From a bacterium (GTDB lineage: Bacteria > Vulcanimicrobiota > Xenobia > RGZZ01), in contig JAJXVI010000225.1 of the NCBI GenBank assembly GCA_021782195.1, positions 1-5,292 of the forward strand: a stretch of DNA of 5,292 nt, read 5' to 3'. Of this stretch, positions 1 to 5,292 are shown piece after piece. The notes under the pieces were generated by a model. It made no database searches and had not been told where the DNA came from. It worked only from the letters and a program-made list of their open reading frames with translations. Position 1 is the stretch's first letter. The number at the start of each line of letters is the position of its first letter. The position numbers and the translations under genes are program-made.

Positions 1-808
1 AGGGATTGAGTGGCTTCGCCAGTTGTCGGCACGCAAGGAGAACCTGCCGTCGCTCAATCTCGCCATGTGTGACGCACTGACACAGGCGGAGATCGGCACG
101 GTACTCGAACTTGCCATTGTCAACACCATCAACGCGACCGTTCCTGACGCCGAGGTGGTAACGATTGTCAGTCAGGTCGAGGTCTCTGCCCAGGACCGCG
201 CTTTCGGGCGCCCGACAAAGCCCATCGGCCCGTTCTACTCACCCGAGGAAGCAGAAGAAGCGCGCCGAACATTCGATGACTGGGTGATGGTGGAGGACGC
301 GGGGCGCGGGTATCGTCGGGTCGTGCCGTCTCCGAAGCCGGTCAAGGTGTTTGCCGCGAGCAGCATTCCGCACATCTTTGAGACCGCGTGCGTGGTGATT
401 GCCGGCGGCGGCGGCGGGATTCCGGTGGTGCGTCGCGACGACGGGACATTTGAACTTGTCGACGCCGTGATCGACAAGGACCGAACCGCGTGCCTCCTGG
501 CCAATGCCATTGGAGCGACCCACTTCTTCCTGTTGACCGGTGTACCTCACGTCAGTGTGGACTTCGGACGTCCAGATCAGCGTGCCGTACTCGATGCTGA
601 CGTCGAAGAGATGAAGGTGTGGGCGGCACAGGGACAGTTTCCCGCGGGTTCGATGGGTCCGAAGGTTGCTGCCTGCATCGATTTTGCCGAGCAGACAGGC
701 GGCACGGCGGTCATCACCGACGCGCAGCACATTGCGGGTGCACTCGAGGGTTGCGAAGGCACACATGTCCGGGCAACTCGCGTGAAGGCTTCGTCAGCCA
801 CGTCCTGA
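1..808 (+). CDS. arcC: Carbamate kinase, 5'-truncated by the window edge
   Basis: Carbamate kinase catalyses the reversible transfer of phosphate between carbamoyl phosphate and ADP, giving ATP plus carbamate (which decays to ammonia and CO2). It is a cytosolic, normally dimeric enzyme of the amino-acid-kinase fold. Seen here: the frame is open from base 2, so the TTG at 23 is not the real start. Family signatures occur in order: a segment like the PLDxCxAMTQGxIG block (nt 50-97), TKPIGPF (215-235), EDAGRGYRRVVPSPKP (293-340), the glycine run GGGGGIPVV (404-430), VIDKD (467-481), LTGV (about 533-544) and GSMGPK (647-664). Against a usual length near 310 residues, about 55 N-terminal residues are missing, including the GGNA loop. 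The first visible residues G-I-E-W fit just after a GNGPQV motif. The core looks intact and functional. Whether it serves arginine, agmatine, purine or hydantoin breakdown cannot be told, as its operon partners lie upstream. It ends 14 bp before the convergent receiver gene, with no clear terminator between them. Confidence 0.96.
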   Translation, partial: GIEWLRQLSARKENLPSLNLAMCDALTQAEIGTVLELAIVNTINATVPDAEVVTIVSQVEVSAQDRAFGRPTKPIGPFYSPEEAEEARRTFDDWVMVEDAGRGYRRVVPSPKPVKVFAASSIPHIFETACVVIAGGGGGIPVVRRDDGTFELVDAVIDKDRTACLLANAIGATHFFLLTGVPHVSVDFGRPDQRAVLDADVEEMKVWAAQGQFPAGSMGPKVAACIDFAEQTGGTAVITDAQHIAGALEGCEGTHVRATRVKASSATS

Positions 809-822
809 TGGCCGCGGCACCC

Positions 823-1242
823 CTATCTCGCGACGATGTCGATGTCCGCGCTGGGAGGGGTCTGGTGGAGGGCCGCTGAGCTCGCGATGCTGACAATCCG
901 GTCGGCATCGAGTGGACGACGCAGTGCGCCGTCCACCGTCAGGTCCCCTCTGGGCAGGCGCGTTGTGCTGGCGGGAACGCTCAGGACGAGACAACGATGT
1001 CGGTCCCGGGCAAGCGCTGCCGTGAGTGACGGATAACTTTCCCTCTCGAGGTCGACGTCCACGATGACGAGATCGAAGAGATGTTCCTGGGACAGTCGTC
1101 GTGCGACTTCCGCGGCTGTCGTGTAGAATACCTGCACGGCACGCGCGGAAAGCGCACGTGCCAGCTCTCCGGCAGCCACCTCGTCGGCGTCAACCACAAG
1201 CACGGTGGCGACGCGCTGCGTTCTTCGTGCTGGCTGGGACAT
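823..1242 (-). CDS. Degenerate response-regulator receiver-domain protein
   Basis: This 139-residue protein is a lone receiver (CheY-like) domain with no output domain. Visible fold elements are beta-1 VATVLVVDADE (residues 11-21), beta-3 FDLVIVDVDLE (56-66) with a plausible phosphoacceptor Asp62, beta-4 CLVLSVPAS (84-92) with Ser88 at the Thr/Ser switch position, and beta-5/alpha-5 GALRRPLDADRIV (105-117). Two signature residues are changed: the second acidic-pocket residue is Ala19 (D-A-D rather than D-D), and the invariant Lys before the cis-Pro is Arg109. The MPxxDG turn after Asp62 is also absent. By family knowledge such receivers often signal without normal phosphorylation; that reading is inference. 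The last 15 or so residues are a non-conserved tail. The ATG lies 16 bp after the SIS gene stop and lacks a convincing Shine-Dalgarno, so it is probably cotranscribed and may depend on translational coupling. It could be an atypical receiver rather than a pseudo-receiver. Confidence 0.8.
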   Translation of the reverse strand: MSQPARRTQRVATVLVVDADEVAAGELARALSARAVQVFYTTAAEVARRLSQEHLFDLVIVDVDLERESYPSLTAALARDRHRCLVLSVPASTTRLPRGDLTVDGALRRPLDADRIVSIASSAALHQTPPSADIDIVAR

Positions 1243-1258
1243 CAGCGCTTGCGACTCA

Positions 1259-2332
1259 TCAGATGGCAGGCTTCTCCTTGAGTTTCACCACCGGTTGGAC
1301 GTGCTTGGGACGATCCGGATTCACACCGCGGTTGATGGCCAGGTAGAAGGCAAGAATCTGGGCGAGCGGGGCGGCGAGGCAGATGCGGGGCATTTCTGAC
1401 ACAGCCTGTCCGAGTTCAAGCACGACCTCGCTTCCCATCTTTGTGCGCTGGTCGGCTTCGCTGCAAACAATCAGGCGCGGGCCTCGCATGACCGCCACTT
1501 CTCGAATCAGTTCCTCTTCAGCCTTGCGCATGGTGTCGGAGAGGTAGGAGACGATCAGTGTGCCAGGACCGACTGCTGAATGCGATCCGTGCCGAAACTC
1601 CATCAGGTGCATGAAATCGCTCGATACACTCGCCATTTCGCGAACCGCGAGTGCATTGTAGGCGGCAATGCCGTAGGCGGCTCCTCCACCGAGAAACGTG
1701 ATGTGCTGAGATTTGAGTGCCACTGCGCGCTGAATCTCAAGCTGATACTTTCGCACTTCGAAGAGCTCGGGCAGTCGCGCCAGTTCCGCAGGGAGGGTCG
1801 CATTTCCGCCAATCCAGGCGGCCAGCATCTGCAGGGCAATGAGGGAGGAGGTGAATGAACTCGTGGCTACGACGGTTTCCTCATACGCCATGCGTAGTGC
1901 CAGGGTCTGGTCGCACAGTGGCTTGAGTTCCGCGTTGTGCGTACACACGACGGCCAGGGCCCGCAGCCTGGTGTCCATCTTCTTGAGCTTTTCGGTTGCC
2001 CATACGGTCTCGGAGGTGGCGCCGGATCTCGATATGGCGATGAGCAGCGTCTTGATGCGGATGTCATATGGCGGACGTGAAGCGTACAGGATCTCTGAGG
2101 CCGGAATGGCAAAGGCGTTCAGTCCGGAGATGGTGTGAAAGACCCTGGCTGCGGACAGAGCTGCGCAGTAGGACGCTCCGCAGCCGATCAGCACAACCTG
2201 GCCGAACTTTTCCGACCGAAGCCAGCCAGTCAGTTCCTCCCGGCGTTCCTCGAGTGTTTCCAGCACGGTCTTCCAGGATGCGGCCTGTTCCATGATCTCG
2301 TTGAAAGTGGTCGTACCAGGCTTCGACAACAC
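1259..2332 (-). CDS. Tandem-SIS sugar-phosphate isomerase/deaminase-like protein (GlmS C-domain family, no glutaminase domain)
   Basis: This 357-residue protein resembles the isomerase half of glucosamine-6-phosphate synthase, and the AgaS, FrlB and NagB-II group, which act on amino- or keto-hexose phosphates in the cytosol. The N-terminal TTFNEIMEQ block (residues 7-16) matches the usual entry helix. SIS1 has GCGASY (50-55), SRSGATSET (101-109) and VVATSSFTSSL (154-164). SIS2 has FLGGGAAYGIA (213-223), REMAS (231-235) and FRHGSHS (246-252). The C-terminal NPDRPKHV run (338-345) matches GlmS. By alignment by eye, GlmS Glu488 and His504 correspond to Glu232 and His248, but catalytic Lys603 falls on Pro347. 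No N-terminal Cys glutaminase domain precedes it. An in-frame ATG exists at 2425, but I chose GTG at 2332: GGAGGT stands 8 nt before it, and the 31 residues further upstream look non-homologous. It is first in a minus-strand unit with the receiver gene. The substrate is unknown; isomerase, deaminase and a regulatory sugar-phosphate binder are all possible. Confidence 0.88.
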   Translation of the reverse strand: MLSKPGTTTFNEIMEQAASWKTVLETLEERREELTGWLRSEKFGQVVLIGCGASYCAALSAARVFHTISGLNAFAIPASEILYASRPPYDIRIKTLLIAISRSGATSETVWATEKLKKMDTRLRALAVVCTHNAELKPLCDQTLALRMAYEETVVATSSFTSSLIALQMLAAWIGGNATLPAELARLPELFEVRKYQLEIQRAVALKSQHITFLGGGAAYGIAAYNALAVREMASVSSDFMHLMEFRHGSHSAVGPGTLIVSYLSDTMRKAEEELIREVAVMRGPRLIVCSEADQRTKMGSEVVLELGQAVSEMPRICLAAPLAQILAFYLAINRGVNPDRPKHVQPVVKLKEKPAI

Positions 2333-2340
2333 GATTGGCG

Positions 2341-2346
2341 ACCTCC
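2341..2346 (-). promoter_or_regulatory. Shine-Dalgarno GGAGGT that fixes a GTG start for the SIS gene
   Basis: Read on the minus strand, GGAGGT is followed by an 8-nt spacer (CGCCAATC) and then GTG TTG TCG. This near-perfect site supports the GTG at 2332 over the in-frame ATG at 2425, which would place the start inside the repeat-rich leader. Confidence 0.85.
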
Positions 2347-2399
2347 GAAAAGGGGAAAAGTTAAAGTAAATGACGGCTGCGTCTGTTGACCGGGGGTTC

Positions 2400-2459
2400 C
2401 ATTCAGGCGGGAAGGTCTCCTTCAAGCGGTGGCTCTGGCGTGACTGTCACCCCTGAATG
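2400..2459. repeat. Nested inverted repeats (possible operator or leader RNA structure)
   Basis: CATTCAGG at 2400-2407 pairs perfectly with CCTGAATG at 2452-2459. Inside lie two smaller palindromes: GAAGG-TCT-CCTTC (2411-2423) and GTGAC-T-GTCAC (2440-2450). The set could fold as an outer stem enclosing two short hairpins, or act as DNA operators upstream of the SIS gene. The arms are short, so chance is not excluded. Confidence 0.45.
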
Positions 2460-2471
2460 CTTACACATCGA

Positions 2472-2539
2472 GAGGGCTCGCGTCAGTTAGTGTCGGGGTC
2501 GTTCGAAGGTGGTCGCAGGATTCGAGGGCTGAGCGTCAG
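2472..2539. repeat. Imperfect direct repeat, GAGGGCT-(1-2 nt)-GCGTCAG
   Basis: Copy one (2472-2486) is GAGGGCT-C-GCGTCAG. Copy two (2524-2539) is GAGGGCT-GA-GCGTCAG. Fourteen bases are identical across a one-base length difference, and the copies are offset by 52-53 bp, close to five DNA helical turns. The GTCAG end of copy two also begins an inverted repeat with CTGAC (2545-2549). The location just upstream of the response-regulator gene suggests binding sites for a regulator; this is inference. Confidence 0.45.
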
Positions 2540-2585
2540 AATTGCTGACTGCAATGGTGTATCATTTCCCTGGGGGAAGGATGTC

Positions 2586-2590
2586 GGAGG
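2586..2590 (+). promoter_or_regulatory. Shine-Dalgarno GGAGG for the response regulator
   Basis: GGAGG lies 7 nt before ATG 2598. It decides the start: the same frame stays open back to an ATG at 2457, but that would add 47 residues unlike any receiver and run through the repeat-rich promoter region. Confidence 0.85.
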
Positions 2591-2597
2591 AACAGGC

Positions 2598-2984
2598 ATG
2601 GTCCATAGCGCGACCAGAACCATCCTGATCGTCGAGGACGATCAGCATATTCGAAAATTGTTGAACATTCTCATTCGGCGCGACGACGTGGTCATCGACG
2701 AGGCCGTCGAAGGTCTTGAAGCCCGTCAGAAACTTCTTGACAACCACTACGACCTCGTCATACTCGACCTCATGATGCCGCACGTCGATGGCTTTTCACT
2801 GCTCAAAGAAATGCGTGAACGAGAGGAGACGGCCCAGGTTCCCGTGATCATCGTGAGCGCCAGGTCGGAAGACCGGGACCTCATGAAGGGCTATAGCATG
2901 GGGGCAAATTACTATATTACGAAACCTTTTGAACCGCACGACCTGATTCATAGCGTCGAGTTGATTCTCAAGATCAAGTACTGA
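2598..2984 (+). CDS. Single-domain response regulator (CheY-like receiver)
   Basis: This 128-residue cytosolic protein is one receiver domain with no DNA-binding or enzymatic output. All phosphorylation residues are present: the acidic pocket in ILIVEDD (residues 9-15), phosphoacceptor Asp57 in LVILDLMMP (53-61), the VDG turn (63-65), Ser87 in IIVSAR (84-89), aromatic Tyr106, and Lys109 in the TKPF motif (108-111). It should therefore accept phosphate from a histidine kinase and act by binding partners, as CheY, Spo0F or DivK do; which partner is unknown. The start is fixed by GGAGG at 2586-2590. It is followed after 60 bp by the multi-GAF sensor gene in the same orientation and reading frame, so the two are likely one transcription unit and may be cognate. 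It differs sharply from the degenerate receiver encoded at 823-1242, which lacks two of these residues. Confidence 0.94.
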   Translation: MVHSATRTILIVEDDQHIRKLLNILIRRDDVVIDEAVEGLEARQKLLDNHYDLVILDLMMPHVDGFSLLKEMREREETAQVPVIIVSARSEDRDLMKGYSMGANYYITKPFEPHDLIHSVELILKIKY

Positions 2985-2990
2985 TATTTC

Positions 2991-3015
2991 CTGGCCGGCT
3001 GTCTCTGCTGGCCAG
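2991..3015 (+). other. GC-rich hairpin between response regulator and GAF gene
   Basis: CTGGCCGGC (2991-2999) pairs with GCTGGCCAG (3007-3015) around a 7-nt loop, giving 9 bp with one G-U pair. It starts 6 nt after the response-regulator stop. No T-run follows (TTGAAGAGG), so it is not a typical intrinsic terminator. It may be a leaky terminator, an mRNA stability element, or a feature that sets unequal expression of the two genes. Confidence 0.55.
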
Positions 3016-3032
3016 TTGAAGAGGTCTATGGC

Positions 3033-3036
3033 GAGG
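3033..3036 (+). promoter_or_regulatory. Shine-Dalgarno GAGG for the multi-GAF gene
   Basis: GAGG lies 8 nt before ATG 3045. No in-frame ATG occurs between the preceding TGA (2982-2984) and 3045, which makes this the best-supported start. Confidence 0.65.
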
Positions 3037-3044
3037 TATGGGGA

Positions 3045-5292
3045 ATGCGTCGAAAGGGCGTAGCCACGACGAGCACGCGGAACCGACTGAGGCGGTTGAA
3101 CAACCTCTATGAGACCCTCTTCACGGGCGTTCTTTCGCTCGACACGGATTTTCTATTGACTCGCATGGTCGAGAGCTTGGGGAAGGTAGCCGAGCTCGAC
3201 TATTGCTACATGATGCTCGTGCAAGGTGAGAGTGACGAACTGCGGACTGTTGCCTGCTGGTGCACCGACGGTGTGCCAGCAGTGGGACGCTGGTCCGGCG
3301 TATCAGACAGAGTGGTGATCGGGCGCCGAACCCCGCTTCTGCTGGCCGACACCGCGACTTCTTCAGACATTCCACCGGGTTCGCCGCGAACAATGCTGTC
3401 AGTTCCGCTTGTCTTCAGGGAGCGACCCGTCGGTACACTCACGGTTGCGACGTGTCGTGTTCGCGAGTTTTCGTCCAAAGAGGTGCTGGCGATAGCCCGC
3501 CTTGCGATGCCGGCCAGCGTCGCTGTTGAGAATGAGCGACTTGAACTCCACGTGCGTGAGCAACTTCGCGAAAAGGCGGTGCTTGCGGAGGGAATGGCAG
3601 CGCTTGCGGAGCGTCGCGATACCGGTCTCATCCTGGGGAGGCTCGTACTGCAGATGGCTCACGTGGTGGGCGATGCCTGGGCAGGCGTATTCGCGGCGCA
3701 AGGTGAGCGCCTCGTTCTCCAGGCCGTTGCCGGACCGAGCGTTTTGTCGGATGACGCTCGTGTGGGGCCGTGCGGTTCGGATGGCAGACCCCTCCAGCGT
3801 TGCGACACCAGGGAGGAAGGAACCTGTGAATTGCGGGTTGTCGCCGACGAGACGCGTGCGGAGGACGAGGCTCCTCGTCTGTCTGAGACGCCCCTGGGGG
3901 CTCAGGCCATGCAGTCGCTTCTTCCGATTCTGTTTCACCTGACCGACGGCGATGGCGTTGCACGAGTGCTGATTTCCAGGAACGCTTCCTCTTCGGGACC
4001 CGGCACCGCATTGACGCTCACCCCTTCTCAGGGAGACCCTCTGATGGCACTCCTCGAGCGCAACGGCGTAAAGCAGGGGCTGTGCGTACCGCTGGTTCAC
4101 GTGGATCGTTCCAGAGGCGTTGCCGTGGTCGGTGCTCGGCGTGACGCCATCGAGTTCAGGCCCGGCGACGTGTGTCTTTTGCAATCACTGGCCAGCCAGG
4201 CTGCGATCGCGATTGAGAATGCCCAGTTGCTTGCTGAGGAGAAGAGGCAGTCTGAAGAGAAGGAGATGTTGCTCGAGGCAGCACGGCTGGCGGCCGGCTC
4301 GCTTCATCTTGAGGAAAGCATGGCCGGGTTTGCTGAACTCTGTGCGCGCAGTCTCCAGGCAGACCAGTGCGTGATCCTGCGTGCCGCTCAGCAGGAGATG
4401 AAGTTCTGTGCTGCCTGGGGCATTCCTGAAGAGCAGCGCGTCCAACTCTCCGACATCTTTGGACTGTTGTTGGAGAGGGAACCGCTGTGTCGAACGGTGT
4501 TCGAGACGAAGGTGCCACGGCTCGAGAATCTTGATGAGTGGGTGGAGACTGGTCCTACCGAACGTCTGCTGGTGACGGTTTCGGGAGCGCAGACCCTGGG
4601 TGTCTGGCCCATGGTGGCTCAGGGGCCGTGTATCGGTCTCGTGTTGCTGTTTTTCCGAAAGCATCGCACGCAGGCTCCCCGACAGATCGAACTGCTATAT
4701 GCAATCGTTCGGCAGGCGTCGATTTTCACGCGCAATGCGCGCCTCTTTCAGGAGGCGACCGAGAGGGCAGAACGTCTTCAGGCACTGAGCGAGTTAACGG
4801 AAGCGATTAACTCCACGAGAGATTTGCAGTCGATTTTCGGCATTGTGGCGCACAATACCCGTAAAGTCGTCAACTGCGACTGGTGCGGTTTCGCGCTGGT
4901 GGAACCTGCGCGTGACCAGCTGCATCTACCTGCCATGCATTCCTGCAATCGTCGGGAACCTGTGTTGCCAACGACGTTTCCGCTGGGAGGTGGCCTTGTG
5001 GCTCAGGCTGTGGGGGAGCGGCGTCCCCTGATATGTGACGATATCAGCGACCGGTCGGGTTTGCTCGAAGAATTTCTCGTGGCTCGCGGCATTCACAGTC
5101 TGCTGGTGATTCCGCTGATTGTGGATCAGGTTGTGGTGGCCACGCTCAATCTTGGAAGCCATGGGCGGGCTGCGTTTAACAGTCAGCAGGTCGATGTCCT
5201 GGCCGAGATGGCGATTCATCTTGCCATGGCGGTAAAGAATGTGTCGATGCTTGACGAAATCACGCGCGTAACCGAGGAAATTCGTAATATGG
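3045..5292 (+). CDS. Multi-GAF-domain sensor protein, 3' end outside the window
   Basis: The frame stays open for 749 codons to the right edge, so the protein is C-terminally incomplete. It has no signal peptide or membrane segment and reads as a cytosolic sensor built from four tandem GAF domains, a fold that binds small ligands or cofactors, joined by charged helices. GAF1 spans about residues 35-165, with MLSVPLVFRERPVGTL at 117-132 and a closing helix to VENERL. GAF2 spans about 195-395, ending LASQAAIAIENAQLL (382-396). GAF3 spans about 420-567 and is the most divergent, with GVWPMVAQGPCIGLVLLFF at 519-537. GAF4 spans about 590-733, with HSLLVIPLIVDQVVVATL at 684-701. Linkers at 396-412 and 566-582 are charged and likely coiled coil. 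GAF2 carries an insert (about 230-340) that is Cys-containing and rich in charged residues. The final residues (LDEITRVTEEIRN) look like a signalling helix leading to an output domain, most likely histidine kinase, though this cannot be seen. The neighbouring response regulator is the natural partner. Confidence 0.88.
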   Translation, partial: MRRKGVATTSTRNRLRRLNNLYETLFTGVLSLDTDFLLTRMVESLGKVAELDYCYMMLVQGESDELRTVACWCTDGVPAVGRWSGVSDRVVIGRRTPLLLADTATSSDIPPGSPRTMLSVPLVFRERPVGTLTVATCRVREFSSKEVLAIARLAMPASVAVENERLELHVREQLREKAVLAEGMAALAERRDTGLILGRLVLQMAHVVGDAWAGVFAAQGERLVLQAVAGPSVLSDDARVGPCGSDGRPLQRCDTREEGTCELRVVADETRAEDEAPRLSETPLGAQAMQSLLPILFHLTDGDGVARVLISRNASSSGPGTALTLTPSQGDPLMALLERNGVKQGLCVPLVHVDRSRGVAVVGARRDAIEFRPGDVCLLQSLASQAAIAIENAQLLAEEKRQSEEKEMLLEAARLAAGSLHLEESMAGFAELCARSLQADQCVILRAAQQEMKFCAAWGIPEEQRVQLSDIFGLLLEREPLCRTVFETKVPRLENLDEWVETGPTERLLVTVSGAQTLGVWPMVAQGPCIGLVLLFFRKHRTQAPRQIELLYAIVRQASIFTRNARLFQEATERAERLQALSELTEAINSTRDLQSIFGIVAHNTRKVVNCDWCGFALVEPARDQLHLPAMHSCNRREPVLPTTFPLGGGLVAQAVGERRPLICDDISDRSGLLEEFLVARGIHSLLVIPLIVDQVVVATLNLGSHGRAAFNSQQVDVLAEMAIHLAMAVKNVSMLDEITRVTEEIRNM

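Larger units (their letters stand above)
2333..2597. promoter_or_regulatory. Divergent intergenic region between the SIS and response-regulator genes
   Basis: These 265 bp should hold promoters for both directions. A short A+T-rich stretch (about 2348-2372) lies just upstream of the SIS ribosome site. Toward the response regulator, TATCAT at 2560-2565 is a possible -10, but no good -35 stands at normal spacing, so I do not call a precise promoter. The region is dense in symmetric elements: an 8-bp inverted repeat (2400-2407 with 2452-2459), two short palindromes inside it, an imperfect direct repeat (2472-2486 and 2524-2539), and a GTCAG/CTGAC inverted repeat at 2535-2549. I see no conserved coding potential in it. 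Confidence 0.6.

Noticed and set aside
239..766. A 175-codon minus-strand open frame opposite carbamate kinase
   Set aside because: It is antisense to a strongly conserved enzyme and its translation shows no family features.
806..825. A bidirectional terminator between carbamate kinase and the convergent receiver gene
   Set aside because: Only weak pairings and a CCGCGG palindrome are visible, with no stem followed by a T-run in either direction.
2361..2402. A 13-codon minus-strand leader ORF (ATG at 2402, TAA at 2361) ahead of the SIS gene
   Set aside because: The nearest SD-like AAGGAG is about 14 nt away, which is too far, and the peptide has no run of regulatory codons.
2537..2565. A sigma-70 promoter for the response regulator
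   Set aside because: TATCAT at 2560-2565 is a fair -10, but the TTGCTG at 2542-2547 is only 12 bp away and no hexamer at 16-18 bp resembles a -35.
2982..3015. TGA followed closely by a hairpin, suggestive of a selenocysteine (SECIS) or programmed readthrough site
   Set aside because: The receiver domain is complete at Tyr128 just before the TGA, and the loop (TGTCTCT) lacks the GGU-type loop expected of bacterial SECIS. A normal stop plus intergenic hairpin is simpler.
3502..3942. A 146-codon plus-strand frame overlapping GAF2, which could suggest a frameshift in the sensor gene
   Set aside because: The main frame stays open through the whole region, with GAF sequence on both sides in the same phase, so no frameshift is needed. 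The alternative product is Arg-rich and featureless.
3399..4184. A 261-codon minus-strand open frame opposite the multi-GAF gene
   Set aside because: It has no recognisable domain and lies fully antisense to clear GAF coding sequence with continuous motifs. It reflects the GC-rich codon pattern of the real gene.

Overview
The window is an ordinary-looking stretch of a moderately GC-rich bacterial chromosome. It holds five genes: four complete or nearly so, and one open at each window edge. It carries no RNA genes, insertion sequences, CRISPR arrays or phage genes that I can see. The mix of a carbamate kinase, a GlmS-like SIS protein, receiver domains and a multi-GAF sensor suggests an environmental Gram-negative lineage rich in signalling proteins, such as Nitrospirota, Methylomirabilota or Acidobacteriota. 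That placement is a guess from style, not from a marker gene.

Layout. At the left edge (1-808, +) is carbamate kinase, missing about its first 55 residues. It meets, tail to tail with only 14 bp between, a two-gene minus-strand unit: a GlmS-type tandem-SIS protein (2332 down to 1259, GTG start) followed 16 bp later by a small degenerate receiver-domain protein (1242 down to 823). A 265-bp divergent intergenic region (2333-2597) separates that unit from a plus-strand pair. The pair is a single-domain CheY-like response regulator (2598-2984) and a large protein with four predicted GAF domains (3045 to beyond 5292). The intergenic region is rich in inverted and direct repeats and probably holds both promoters.

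How the genes may work together. The plus-strand pair looks like a signalling module: a canonical phosphorylatable receiver next to a multi-GAF sensor whose output domain (histidine kinase, diguanylate cyclase or other) lies beyond the window. The minus-strand pair joins a sugar-phosphate isomerase/deaminase-like protein to a receiver that lacks part of the phosphorylation chemistry, which hints at protein-protein control rather than phosphorelay. Carbamate kinase belongs to nitrogen and energy metabolism, and its partners would lie upstream of the window.

I see no clear undescribed system. The points most worth checking are the degenerate receiver paired with the SIS gene, the repeat architecture of the divergent promoter region, and the expanded second GAF domain.
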